Shown: positions 24,001 to 34,684 of the stretch, piece by piece | Numbering within the stretch: the stretch's first letter is position 1 | How the letters are laid out: each line of letters begins with the position of its first letter | NCBI GenBank assembly: GCA_964017235.1 | Contig: OZ024938.1 | Coordinates: 59,387,816-59,451,815 of the forward strand | Reading direction: 5' to 3' | Source of the DNA: Sabellastarte sp. h YS-2021 | Taxonomy: Eukaryota; Annelida; Polychaeta; Sabellida; Sabellidae | DNA: 64,000 nt | Notes under the pieces: generated by a model | Told to the model about the DNA's origin: nothing | Seen by the model: the letters and a program-made list of their open reading frames with translations, nothing else | Database searches by the model: none | Made by a program: the position numbers and the translations under genes

Positions 24001-27000
24001 TCTCACTGAAAATTCACTCAAATTTATTATTTAAACCTTTGTATGAAAGTTTTCACTCGTATATGTTGAAATAAATGTATAACTCGCAACACTAAACCTT
24101 ATTCATAAAGCAGGGGAAACTATTGCAATCAGAGATCATGTTCTTAAGGCATACAGTCAGTGGTTTTAGAGTAGAAACCAGTATGTACTGTTAATAGGAG
24201 AAAATAAGATTCGATAGTAAAATTGTAACTGATATGTGATACATTGTCTAGATGTCCTGATGACAACACAAGCTGATTTTTTTTCTAAAGAATTCCTTAA
24301 TTCTTATTGAATTGGTAGGCATTTTCATTATACACCATTAAAGTGTCCGGAACTGCCTTATTTCTTGTATAATTCTTCACCATTTTGTACAGTTTATAAT
24401 ATAAAGTTGGGGTTTTACATCCTAACAGCCAGGCTCATATTAGGACACGTCCTCGGTATTGTCATTTGTGGGAGTTGAACCCACACAGAGATGACAGCCT
24501 GCAAGTAGATGCCAAACTCTGTAAACTCACTAATCTGCTGAGGACCTTCTCTTTAAACAGTGTTCATATCTTATTTTTCAAATTGGAATAATTTTGGAAG
24601 TACAAGCATTTACGTAAATATAGAAACTTATAATTTTGCTATCACCTTAGCAGTTTTCCTTTTTTCGCAATATTTTAACTGAAGTCAATGCCGTACTTGG
24701 TAATGGGTGGAGCTGTCTCCGAAGGTTCAGATTTATGTGACCATGTAAAAGAATACTGTGCTGTTTTTTTTAATGAATCATTTTACTGCTTCATTTACGT
24801 TTTATTCAAGTAAAGTTGCTTTGGTACTTATATTTCTGCTTTTCTTGTTTTTAGGACTGGATTCTGGAGATCCAAAAAAATCAACAAGACTTCAAAAACT
24901 GCCAAAGGTAAAGTCATAGGTAGAACTTTGGGTTTATGGTATATAGAAATATGAAATTCACTACAGTATGGAAAACACCCCAGTGAGAACCCCTCCGCCC
25001 CCTTCTATATTTAACCTTATTTGTTCTTTCTTACTCTATGTACTTAGGATATCAGTATACTGTATAAAAACTTCTTTATTGGACTGTAGCTACTATTTGA
25101 TAATAAGTTTGTAAAAAAAATAATTGACAGTACTCTGTGTATCTGTGTTTTCGTAGGTAAATGTAAAAAAATATGTCACACTTGTAAACTTAAGAAACAT
25201 AAAACTTCACATTTGGGAGAGCCCCTTAAATTATGCATAAAGACCCCAAGTTCATGACAATTCTGCCCCACATGATATATTGCCAAAAGCAAGTATTGAG
25301 ACAAATATTACACTGTTCTGTGATAGTCATTTGTGTTAAAAATGAGTGGTAAAATATTTAACTCATTGGGAATTCTTTCTGGCTTGATGCATTTCGTGTT
25401 TTGGTAGTATCCATAAGGTTTAATAGAGGTCCACTGTGGCCTAGTGATGAGCATGTTTGGCATCTAATCACAGGATGTCACCTCTGTGTGGGGTTTGACT
25501 CCCACAAGTTGCAAATGCTGAGGACCTGTCCTAATATGACCCTGGCTATTGAACAGGATGTAAAATCCCCTTTAAGGTTTAATCAGTCAGGATTCGTTGT
25601 TAGGTAGAAAACATTCGACAAAACAGGGACAGCCATTTCAACACGTCACAGATTTTTTACAAATATTTTTTTTAAAAACTGCGGAAGGCTCTCAAGTGAT
25701 AAACTATAACACACACCAAAGGGACGAAGAGGGAGCGGTATCATTTATAATATGGACAATAAGGACAAAGTCTTGAACAAAATTCAAAAATCTGTTGATA
25801 CAATCACATGGAACAGAGTGCACAAGCCCTCATTCACAAGATATAATAATAACATCCCATTAAAGTAAATTTAAGGGGAACGTTTTTGTCACGGGTCAAA
25901 AATCTTATTAAATTTCACCATTGGAATATTTATGGGTGTTATCTACACAAATAAACAAACCAAACTGGCTGCTAGGTATTGCATGTTAGTTGTGTCATAG
26001 TGAAATCCCCTATAAACCCTTATATTCGCAGTATTGTGACTACTGTTATATTTGCAGTAGTGGTATGAATGTATATTCACACATGAATTTCACAGCAGTG
26101 TTACAGCTCTGATGTGTATATTACTTATGTGGCACTTACCATGTACATGTAAGGATGTTTACTTTAACATCATATTTGCCTGAGGAATGGGTGACTTTGA
26201 ATACTCTTTAGCCTCTCACTTTTGACCTTTGACCTTAAGCAGGTCACTCTGTCAATGGGGAGTTTTATGTTTCTTACTGTGTGATAAAAATTAGTTTTCC
26301 CTTCAGTAATCCACATTGAAATGTGTATGCTTCTATGTTTTATAATGTGAACAACGTATTGCACATGTCACACTAAAAGAAAAAAGATTCGCACAATAAT
26401 AGCAGAAGATCTTCAGATGCCTCCTCCAAAAAGAGTGGCAGACATGACAGTAAAGGCGATGAAAAGTAATGGTATAATATAGTTCATTAAATTAAACATG
26501 ATGTCTTGTAACAGTATGATACAATTCATTAAAGTAAACACAATGACAAGTAATAATACAATCTAATTCAATAAAGTAAACATGATGCCTAGTAATAGTT
26601 TATGTAATTCAGCAAGCGCGATCACAAGAAATATTTATTGCAATGAAGTGAATATGATATATAGTAATCAGTTATGTAAATCAGTGAAGTAAAAATTGAC
26701 ATGTTTTTTTGTAAAACATTGAAGCCAAAATGTTTATGGAGAATTTTTGATGACAAGAAAAAGTTGACACTAATAATCTTGAAGTAATAATTTATGTAAA
26801 AGCTATTGAAGGTAAACATGCAAGAAAATACATGCAGGGTCGTGAATATTTAATCTTACAGTCACTATATAAATCTGTAACCCAGTAAACTTCGAAAAGT
26901 TGCAATTTGCAGTCAATGCATTAGATATGACAAGTTATGGGTTGTCTAATTCAGCAAATAACATATTAGCAAAAATTGCAAAAGCAAAACATTGTAGACA

Positions 27001-30000
27001 ATTAATGATTTCTGGACTATTATGTAGACGATTAATACAATGAAAATAATGACTAGGTGTGGCGTATAGAAGTAATGAGTGACAAGTGACTAGTACGTTG
27101 AATGTCCAAAGGCAATATTGCGGTTGTGTTGCTTGTACAAATAAGAGGCAATTGAATTCAATCTCCACGCTACTTTTAAAAACATTTATTCACACTTTGA
27201 ATTTTCTTGTCAAGTATATGTAGACCAATGGTCAAAGCTGGATTTTACACCTCTTCCACGGGTAATTCTAGCACTTCTTGACAGGAGACAGATTTGAACC
27301 AAACAGATACATTGGTAGAAGCCACATGGTAACTTACCATATTGGTAATCCAGTAAGCTAATATTAACCGTTCAGACTTAAATGTCGAGTTTACGTCAGG
27401 TGAATTGATGTTTTATATTCTTGCCATATACACCTTTTGCGTTGTTATCCTGTAGAAAATCAAAGAAATTTAACACTACTCGAAAATCTAAACCCTCAAA
27501 GACTAGAAAGGTCTCAGAATCAACAGAGGAAAGTGTAGAACAAAGTATACAGGACGATGGTACCACTGGCAACAGTTCTACTAAAGAGGGTAGGGGTACT
27601 GTAAAGTAGAAACACCCTCTCCTGTTTTAATTGAATTCCTTTAGTCAGCACTGTGTACATCGGTAGTAGTTTCTTTTAATTTGACATTAAAACCAGGACC
27701 CACATTCACTGATATTCTCAGGAATTTTTTTTCTGAGAATTTTCTCAGAAAACAGCCTCTTTCTCGGGTAAATTCTCAAATTGAGAAAACATTTCTTATA
27801 TTTAGAATTTCTAAATTGCCAAGATTTTTTAGAATGTTCAAAAGACAAATGACCACTTGGAAATATTATCTGTAAAGTAAGCAAGCACCAATTATAAAAA
27901 ATTCTTATTCCAAGAATCTTCTATCTAAAAATATTTGAAATAAGAAGAATTTTTTGTGAATATGGGTTATTTCATTGAAAAATAATTTATTAAATGTGAT
28001 TACCTGAGATCTGTCTTAGCTGGATTTAACTGTGAATGTTAGACACACTGCACTTGTACATTCAGCTTTATACCTGTGTCAGGTATTCCATATACATGTA
28101 TATAGTTTTGGAAACACAGTAGGAAGACCTCCCGAAGGACATATACAAAAATATATATATCACGCATTAAGTTGATGCTATTATACTGATGCTTTGCAGG
28201 AGTATTCTATTGCTAATCTTCTCAATAGAGATATATTCTAATTTGTCATATATGTCCAATGAGGAATGTTTTACATTTATCATCCGATATTTATTACCAG
28301 TAATAAGTAAAATAAGTCCATATTAACCAAAAGAATATAAAAAATATCTGTGAAAGCAGTTGTAAGAGTGAATACAAAAAAAAACAAATTTTAACTTGAG
28401 TTTGCTCCACCATTTCTACATATAACATAACAAAAATAAGACTAAGCTCTCTAAAGATACCCTTCTAATGATAAACATAACACGAGAATCTATGATACCA
28501 GCTCTTTTTTTAAAAAAAATGGTGAAAAAATGTCAAACTCGGTCCAGAAATAAGAAAGTTCTGGGCATTTTAACTGGGGCTATATGATTTATTCCGACAA
28601 TACCCAGCAAGCTGATTAAAGTTCTTCAAAATAAAAGTTTCTTTTGGTTCATGTGGTATCATTTTCTGTTTTGGCCTGCTACACCAGTTTCAATTTAATT
28701 ATCTCTATAGGCCTTCAGAAATTTGCTTTTCCACAGAAAGTTTTATTCCATTAATACATGTCCCTGGTACTTAGATTATATTTCAAGGTTTAATACACTT
28801 TCACAAGTTTATAGACTGAGCATTTGGAATATCTGACACATGTACTTCAGCAAAACCTTTCTATACAAATAGTTTTTATCTTCACATGATGTAGAGTAGG
28901 ATTTATGGAATTCACACCAGTATACAAGTATTTTTCCCCTTTTGAATAGTTATTTTACTTTGAATAAAGAAATATTTAAAATATGAACATTTGTTTATAC
29001 AATGTATTATGATATCGGCAGAATTTTGGAGAACTATATTTTCTTGTTTAATTTGTGTTGTGAATTTCACCAGCAATGCATTACTCTACATGTGTAAGGT
29101 ATTCTTAGTTATACAAGCTACCAGTTAACCAATAAAATGGTGATAACCTGAAATGGCTATTTGACAAAGTGTTAAGTTATATATAAAAGCTCTGCAAATT
29201 CAAAATATTTCTATAAGTATCTTTCTGACAGAAACATATATAAAGATATATATGGTTTTAAACAAATTAGATTTTCACTTCATCAAAACCTCTTTCATTA
29301 GGATAAAAGTCAGCATGGGAGTGCTCCCTTACTAAGACTGACCCAAATTCCCATATCAGGCAGCAAGGTAGAACTGTTCTAGTACTGTATGTAAACACAT
29401 CTGTTTTGTGTCCAGTATTTTCACATTTTCGTGCACATTCAGGTATATGTTGATCATTTTTCATACATATTATTGGACGTTTTTCTTAATTGAAATCTTA
29501 AATAAACCTGGTACTGAAAATGTTTGTACAATTTTGCCTGCATTTTCAGAATATTTGTTTATGTATGGAAGACTACTGATTTGTATCTGTTGACTGGCAA
29601 TGTAACAGCTTTATTTCTGCTATGTATCATTTTCTGTAGTTGAAATTAATCAATTTCAAAATAAATGGTATACCTCTATATTCTGTTATATCTTTCAGTC
29701 ATTGTTGAAATTATTCAATTTAACATTGCTTAATCATGTTACTTTTTCGTTATAATTTGTTAACTTTTTTATGCAAATAGTTTCCGCTTACCTTATAATT
29801 CCAAACCACTTTCCTGCTTGTTTCTCCCGAAAATGATTCACCCTCATACATTCTCATAGGTAAGTGCATTACTTGTTCATTTACATGTTAGATATTTATT
29901 TTAACTAGATTTTGTAAATAAACGTCCATGTCTCACCTTGGTTTTTGATGCCAGGCACTTGTGATTTTTGCATACAGACATAAAATAGGTGTCTTGCTCT

Positions 30001-33000
30001 TTAAGAAGTTGACCGAAATGGGACTTTTGGAAAGTCCAAGCATAGAAATGGGAGGTTTCAGCTAAATGGGAAACCACAGAAGTTTATATAAAGTAGGGTA
30101 TTTTTGTGTTACATTTTGACTAGTTTTCACTGTTTGCACAAAAGCAGTTGGTAAAGTAATAGACATCTGTTTTGTACACATGGAGACATCGAACATCATA
30201 ATACAACTTCATTTAAGGAGGTAATAAGAAAAGTGACCACAAATGTCTCAAGGTACACCAAGATGTTCTTGAGATGTGTTATCTTGAGCAGTAGATTGAC
30301 AAAAAGCAAAATACACCGCAGAGTAGTTGTTTAAGAGCTTAACTCTCAATCTGTCTCCATACTGATCTGTCTACCCTATTATTAGTCTATTGTACAAACC
30401 TTACAAACTTGACTACCTGCTCACTTGTCTGCTACTTCATTTAAAATTAAATGTGTTATTTTGTGTCACTATTCACAAATTATATTTGGCTAAATATTTT
30501 CAATCCTTCATTTGATCCACTGACATAGTTCTGACACAGGTGAATATCACTGCCATGTATATATACTTCGGGTGGTGCTTCTTGTCTCGGGATATAATAG
30601 TATTAACCTGCTAAAATGGTTCACTGTAATCCTAGAACCAGGGACAGGTTTCACAAAGCCTACTTAAGATAAAGGTCACCTTGCATTTAAGGATTTCCTT
30701 GAATTTCTCCCTCTTTTTAAAGGACTCGGTTTCACAAAGCCTCCTTCCTTAAAGGAGACCTTGAAACTTTAAGGAAACTTTCTAAAATTTTATGAGAACA
30801 ACGACCTACCTTAAGTCTAAGGAAACTGTCCTTGAAGTAATTGTGGTATGGTAAAAGTTCTGTTTTCTGGCCTTCTATTATCTGAATATTCAATTTAATG
30901 AGCCATTTCCACTCTCCTACGTTTGTAGTTTTCTAGTTTTGTATATTAAAATTCCTCTTTTATATTATGAACCTATTATCTGAACAATATCTCACCCTCC
31001 CATCCTGTTGGGAGGTTCTGACTGGACTAAACTATTAAAAGTATCAATACTCACATAAAATATTTTATATATTTTACAACAAATATTTCCCTGAATACTT
31101 TTTGATGCATACTGTAAAACTTGTCCACTTACTGTTGACAATCTCATCAGAAAGAGACAGGTTTTGCAGTGGAAAACCTTTTGTACTACTTCAAACCTTT
31201 TACAAATCTACTTTACAGGGCTATTGTGGGCATTTTTGTTTTATTGTTAGCCATTTTTCACTTTAAAGTTAAGGAATACATATGTTGTGGCTCTATTCAG
31301 ACCAAAGTTTCTAGTGTAACATTCTACAGCTGAAATCACTAACATTTTACCCATTTTCTTAACTAAAGGAATGAGCAGACTCCCTTCTCAAGTTTTAACT
31401 AAGACCTTTGGTAAGGAGAGTTAAAGGAGGCTTTGTGAAAGTGAATTTCACAGTGACCTTCCCAAAGAAATAAATTAACCTTCCTTTACTTGAGGTCCTT
31501 TCCAAAGGAGGCTTCGTGACATCGGCCCCAGTATTTTATTGATCATGATTAAAAAATTATATTAACTAAGCAACTAGAAATAGGACGCCCTGTTGATAGT
31601 AGATGCGAATAGAAACAGGATAGCATAGAAGAACACACATTATCATGTGTAATGTCCACCCCATGAACCTTTTGCCAAAATTGTACAGTAGTCTTACAAG
31701 ACCCTGTTTCATTTGTAAAATATATCAATGATGCTTAAATATTTATTAGTGTAGATGTAAATTATTTCAGCTTCATGCCTTTTTGCATTGGTTGGGTCGA
31801 AAATTTTGACGAAATCACTCTATCTTGCACGGTTAAGAAGATAGAAGCAAATTCCTGTTTTTCTATTTTTGGCAAAAATTCGAAAAATCAAAATGGCCGC
31901 CATTTTTGGGGAGGGGAAAATTTTTTGAAAATTGCAAAGGGAGGGGAAATTTTTTTGAAAATTGCAAAGATTACATTCCTTAGATACACTGTGGGTCGAA
32001 AATTTCGACGAAATCGCTCTATCTCGCACGGTTAAGGAGATAGAAGCAAATTTGTGTTTTGCCATTTTTGGCAAAAATTCGAAAATTCAAAATGGCCGCC
32101 ATTTTTAAGGAGGGGAAAATTTTTTGAAAATTGCAAAGATTACATTCTTTAGATACCCTGTGGGTCGAAAATTTTGACGAAATCGCTCATCTTGCACGGT
32201 TAAGGAGATAGAAGGAAATTTGTGTTTTGCCATTTTGGGCAAAAATTCGAAAAATCAAAATGGCCGCCATTTTTGGGGAGGGGAAAATTTTTTGAAAATT
32301 GCAAAGAGTACATTCCTTAGATACCCTGTGGGTTGAAAATTTCGACGAAATCGCTCTATCTGGCACGGTTAAGGAGATAGAAGCAAATTTGTGTTTTGCC
32401 ATTTTTGGCAAAAATTCGAAAATTCAAAATGGCCGCCATTTTTGAGGAGGGGAAAATTTTTTGAAAATTGCAAAGATTACATTCTTTAGATACCCTGTGG
32501 GTCGAAAATTTTGACGAAATCGCTCATATTGCACGGTTAAGGAGATAGAAGCAAATTTGTGTTTTGCCATTTTGGGCAAAAATTCGAAAAATCAAAATGG
32601 CCGCCATTTTTGGGGAGGGGAAAATTTTTTGAAAATTGCAAAGAGTACATTCCTTAGATACCCTGTGGGTTGAAAATTTCGACGAAATCGCTCTATCTGG
32701 CACGGTTAAGGAGATAGAAGCAAATTTGTGTTTTGCCATTTTTGGCAAAAATTCGAAAATTCAAAATGGCCGTCATTTTTGGGGAGGGGAAAATTTTTTG
32801 AAAATTGCAAAGAGTACATTCCTTAGATACCCTGTGGGTCGAAAATTTCGACGAAATCGCTCTATCTCGCACGGTTAAGGAGATAGAAGCAAATTTGTGT
32901 TTTGCCATTTTGGGCAAAAATTCGAAAATTCAAAATGGCCGCCATTTTTGGGGAGGGGAAAATTTTTTGAAAATTGCAAAGATTACATTCTTTGGATACC

Positions 33001-34684
33001 CTGTGGGTCGAAAATTTTGACGAAATCGCTCTATCTCGCACGGTTAAGGAGATAGAAGGAAATTTGTGTTTTGCCATTTTTGGCAAAAATTCGAAAAATC
33101 AAAATGGCCGCCATTTTTGGGGAGAGGAAATTTTTTTGAAAATTGCAAAGAGTACATTCCTTAGATACCCTGTGGGTCGAAAATTTCGACGAAATCGCTC
33201 TATCTCGCACGGTTTAGGAGATATGAGCACATTTGCCTTTTTCAGTATTCAAAATAGCTAATTACTCATTTATTTAATTAATTACTCACTCATCTATGAA
33301 GCAATTCCCCCCAAAAGCAATCCCATACAAGCTATTAACCCAATGAACCTCCATACCAAATTTCAGAAAGCTAGGCTTAATAGCATTCCTTAAAATGTCT
33401 GGAAACCAAAGAGCTACTCAAATGTAGCAAAGTAGCTATTACTCAGTTAGCTATAGACTTATCATCACCAAAAGCAATCCCATACAAGCTATTAACCCAA
33501 TAAACCTGCATGCCAAATTTGGTAAAGATAGGATAAGAACTGTTGCCTAAAATGTCTGGAAACCAAGTGGGACGCCGGACGGCGGAAAAAGCAAAAATAA
33601 TATGTCCACCCCACTGGATAGATGGATCCGAGTTTGTTCTCTATGGAGATGTCTTGTTTCTGACAATGCACAGAAACCTGCTTTATTTTTAATTTTGTAC
33701 ATTTGTCATGCTTATAAATTTTAGTTAGTACTTCTTATGTATATATTTGCGTGGTTCTGTGTACAAATAGTACTGTTCTGCTATTCGCTAAGCACGGATT
33801 TATGCTTTGACAATACTTGCAATATTATTTTGTCAACTACATGGCACTGCTTCAACAGAAAAATGCATTTTTCTAATGTATTCAGAGTAGTTATGCTGTA
33901 ATCTCATATCTGAAGCTATCACAATTGTAACTGCGAAAATAAATCTTTCCTTCAATTGTTTTATCTACTTCAGGTTAGTACAAATAGTTGCAGAACATGG
34001 ACATACTAGTATATCCTGAATTTCAGGACCAACAACATTGGTATTTTTCAGATGTAGTTACATTATATATCATACAGTTAATGGACTATTACAACAGTGC
34101 CTTTGCTGAGTTTCTGTGTCTGGCTTATCTGATTTTGGCAAAAGTAGAAGTAAATTCATGTTGATTCACATACTTTAAACCATAGTAAAGCCAAGTTTTA
34201 TATTTTAGAAGACAACCATGAAGACACAGACAACACCAGTTCCACTGAAAACACTACGTGTGATGGACACCAGCGACCAAAGCACAAAAGAAACCACGCC
34301 AATACAAAGGAACTGAATCAAAAATCCAAAGAGTCCTTGGATAAAACCTGGGCATACTACGAAAGTGGAGAGGCTAAAGAAGGCGAAAGCACCAGAGATC
34401 ATGACAGTGATGTAACGGATGATAAAACCAACACGGCTGACCACATGACCGAAGATGGCTATACATACAGTGATGGTGAGAATAATAATAATAATCCCGA
34501 AGAAATTAAGAAGGATGAGAACATCAATGCTGAATCTGATACAGAGAACGAATATACAAGTGATGAAGAGGACAGAAGTCAGAAAGGTGATGTCAGTGGA
34601 AAGCATAAAAATGGAAATGAACCAATGATGAGAAGCTATACTTCAGTGGAGCATATGAGAGAGGTGGATATTGCAGATATTTAA
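18012..34684 (+). CDS. Nine-coding-exon gene, Lys/Ser-rich protein of unknown family (476 aa)
   Basis: I do not recognise this gene. Coding exons: 18039-18274, 20871-20946, 22065-22165, 22526-22634, 23826-23985, 24855-24907, 26380-26465, 27456-27589 and 34209-34684. Together they give 1431 nt (476 codons plus stop), and every junction keeps phase. The start is supported by an in-frame TGA at 18012, 27 nt before the ATG. Residues 1-80 are basic and Lys/Ser/Arg-rich, including a KKKKK run. Residues 80-250 look ordered and contain EFDIAYKVLEYDQL, VTGYSEADRLSKYA and GNILGYTGHVGAALH. Residues 250-320 are Ser/Lys-rich, and 320-476 are acidic with NNNNN and DEED runs, so probably disordered. There is no signal peptide or membrane segment. 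The GYTGH core recalls short motifs in ciliary microtubule-associated proteins, but that is a guess. The exon model is strong; the function is open. Confidence 0.8.
18039..18274 (+). CDS. Unknown gene, coding exon 1
   Basis: Starts at the ATG in CACAATGCC. Donor CT|GTAAGA leaves phase 2, completed by G at 20871 to make Leu. Encodes the basic N-terminal segment with KRHKKKKKDEME. Confidence 0.85.
18541..18610 (+). mobile_element. SINE family 3 fragment in intron 1
   Basis: TTGGTATCTAATCATTGGCT and ATCACCTCTGTGAGGGTTTG match the head region of the copy at 25431. The rest is missing. Confidence 0.5.
18830..19800 (+). repeat. Tandem array in intron 1 (two unit types)
   Basis: Two units of about 155 bp (CTCAAATTTGCAGGATAT near 18840 and 18996, each followed by AAGATGGCCGCCACAGG or its variant) lead into five units of about 124-148 bp keyed by GTGCTTATAACTCGCTTATT at about 19104, 19250, 19398, 19522 and 19661. 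The latter units share TAGGAAATCATGGGCTGGGA and CAAGGTCAAACAAGGA. The spurious frames across it are repeat translations. Confidence 0.85.
20340..20650 (+). repeat. Probable dispersed repeat in intron 1
   Basis: This block (ACCGATTTATTTGAAACTTA, GGTTTTGAAGCCAAAAATGG) resembles the style of the neighbouring array and lies at the end of intron 1, but no second copy in the window confirms it. An 81-codon frame here is not convincing. Confidence 0.35.
20871..20946 (+). CDS. Unknown gene, coding exon 2
   Basis: Acceptor ATATTTTCAG, donor ATG|GTAAGT. Encodes ELYMNEEKRQNRFNVCG and ends in phase 0. Confidence 0.85.
21048..21376 (+). mobile_element. tRNA-derived SINE, family 2, full-length reference copy
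   Basis: The head is CACTGTGGCCTAGTGGGTAA (A-box) with GTGGGTTCAATCCCAGG (B-box). A long body follows with ATTGGGGCCTATCCCAAGTG and GGCAGGTTAAAGAACCTCAA. The 3' domain contains AATAGCGCTTTGAGCCCTGT and ends in an (ATA)n tail at 21359-21376. The GCGCTTTGAG domain is typical of the conserved tails of metazoan SINE superfamilies (V/Deu/Meta type), by family knowledge. It lies in intron 2 of the unknown gene, in the same orientation as the gene. Confidence 0.9.
22065..22165 (+). CDS. Unknown gene, coding exon 3
   Basis: Acceptor TGTCTGCAG, donor CATGG|GTAAGT. Encodes AEFDIAYKVLEYDQLERKSP and a basic tail, ending in phase 2. Confidence 0.88.
22526..22634 (+). CDS. Unknown gene, coding exon 4
   Basis: Acceptor TTTGCACCAG, donor ATCTTT|GTAAGT. 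Encodes KSADPYNIQPKLDETSRRV and YSEADRLSKYASEIF, ending in phase 0. Confidence 0.88.
22635..23825. other. Intron 4 of the unknown gene
   Basis: 1.2 kb with no supported repeat. A 145-codon minus-strand frame at 23188-23625 is Phe/Ile-rich with low-complexity codon use and is judged spurious. Confidence 0.5.
23826..23985 (+). CDS. Unknown gene, coding exon 5
   Basis: Acceptor TTTCATACAG chosen by phase, because the alternative AG at 23805 runs into a stop. The donor is a weak GAAG|GTTAGA. Encodes the best-structured part, including YRPHPKDNAKSPEL and GNILGYTGHVGAALHQ, ending in phase 1. Confidence 0.85.
24405..24545 (-). mobile_element. tRNA-derived SINE, family 3, minus strand
   Basis: The reverse complement carries a GTGGGTTCAACTCCCACAAA B-box region and CCTCAGCAGATTAGTGAG-like flanks. 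GGGGTTTTACATCCTAACAG on the plus strand is the tail side, comparable to GATGTAAAATCCCC of the 25431 copy. Located in intron 5. Confidence 0.65.
24855..24907 (+). CDS. Unknown gene, coding exon 6
   Basis: A 53-nt exon with acceptor TTGTTTTTAG and donor AAG|GTAAAG. Encodes LDSGDPKKSTRLQKLPK, ending in phase 0. Confidence 0.8.
25431..25600 (+). mobile_element. tRNA-derived SINE, family 3, plus strand
   Basis: CCACTGTGGCCTAGTGATGA (A-box side) and GGGGTTTGACTCCCACAAG (B-box) are followed by GAGGACCTGTCCTAATATGA and CCCTGGCTATTGAACAGGAT, ending near GTAAAATCCCC. The copy at 51929-52085 matches through the same blocks. Located in intron 6. Confidence 0.82.
26380..26465 (+). CDS. Unknown gene, coding exon 7
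   Basis: Frame fixed by both neighbours: AAA AAA GAT in phase 0 and GAA AA|GTAATG in phase 2, joining A at 27456. Encodes KKDSHNNSRRSSDASSKKSG. The acceptor CACTAAAAG has a poor pyrimidine tract, so the exact 5' edge is the least certain in the gene. Confidence 0.65.
27456..27589 (+). CDS. Unknown gene, coding exon 8
   Basis: Acceptor TTATCCTGTAG, donor GAGG|GTAGGG. Encodes a Ser/Thr/Lys-rich linker with KSKPSKTRKVSESTEESVEQ, ending in phase 1. Confidence 0.8.
27696..27968. mobile_element. Foldback element, TTCTTAGAA-type
   Basis: The left end GGACCCACATTCACTGATAT and the right end, read inverted (AACCCATATTCACAAAAAAT), match imperfectly. The interior is built of TTCTC/GAGAA and AGAATTTTT blocks. 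The structure resembles the elements at 39971-40317 and 59300-59579. Confidence 0.6.
30639..31531. mobile_element. Foldback element (CAGGGACAGGTTTCACAAAG ends)
   Basis: Left end CAGGGACAGGTTTCACAAAG, right end read inverted CTGGGGCCGATGTCACGAAG. A second, inner pair (GGTTTCACAAAGCCTCCTTC near 30728 and its complement AAAGGAGGCTTTGTGAAA near 31422) makes a nested inverted repeat. Non-coding, about 893 bp. Confidence 0.72.
31775..33250 (+). repeat. 168/169-bp tandem array with dimeric order, 8 copies
   Basis: AAATGGCCGCC starts at 31891, 32090, 32258, 32427, 32595, 32764 (mutated to CCGTC), 32933 and 33102, giving spacings of 199, 168, 169, 168, 169, 169 and 169. The first interval is longer because of a 34-bp internal duplication of GGGGAAAATTTTTTGAAAAT. 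Units alternate between CGAAAAATCAAA and CGAAAATTCAAA types for most of the array (A B A B A B B A), a 337-bp dimer. Each unit also has CTATCTCGCACGGTTAAGGA. Located in intron 8, on the gene's sense strand. The overlapping ORFs on both strands are repeat artefacts. Confidence 0.95.
33251..33650 (+). repeat. 3' extension of the array with a 157-bp direct repeat
   Basis: CAAAAGCAATCCCATACAAG occurs at about 33313 and 33470, with ATTAACCCAATGAACCTCCA or its variant after it. Between them AAAGTAGCTATTACTCAGTT resembles an inverted piece of family A (690-2330). Ends near GGGACGCCGGACGGCGGAAA. Confidence 0.75.
34209..34684 (+). CDS. Unknown gene, terminal coding exon 9
   Basis: Acceptor TTATATTTTAG. 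Phase 1 plus AA gives Glu. It encodes 158 residues of acidic, Asn/Ser/Thr-rich sequence (KTWAYYESGEAKEGES, NENNNN-like and TSDEEDRSQKGD segments) to TAA at 34682-34684. The antisense 133-codon frame at 34205-34606 is a shadow of this exon. Confidence 0.85.

Larger units (their letters stand above)
27590..34208. other. Intron 8 of the unknown gene (6.6 kb)
   Basis: The longest intron. It contains the foldback element 27696-27968, the foldback element 30639-31531, the 168/169-bp array and its 3' extension to 33650. 27969-30638 is AT-rich with nothing recognised. Confidence 0.7.

Noticed and set aside
26387-26479. Alternative frame for exon 7 of the unknown gene (IRTIIAEDLQMPPPKRVADM) ending the protein at a TAG
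   Set aside because: It would leave phase 1 and hit a stop at once in exon 8. The Ser/Lys-rich frame joins both neighbours correctly.
31775-33261. Several 74-95 codon frames on both strands
   Set aside because: Repeated translations of the 168/169-bp tandem unit; periodic stops and no independent coding signal.
34205-34606. 133-codon minus-strand frame
   Set aside because: Antisense shadow of terminal exon 9, whose frame is fixed by phase and composition.
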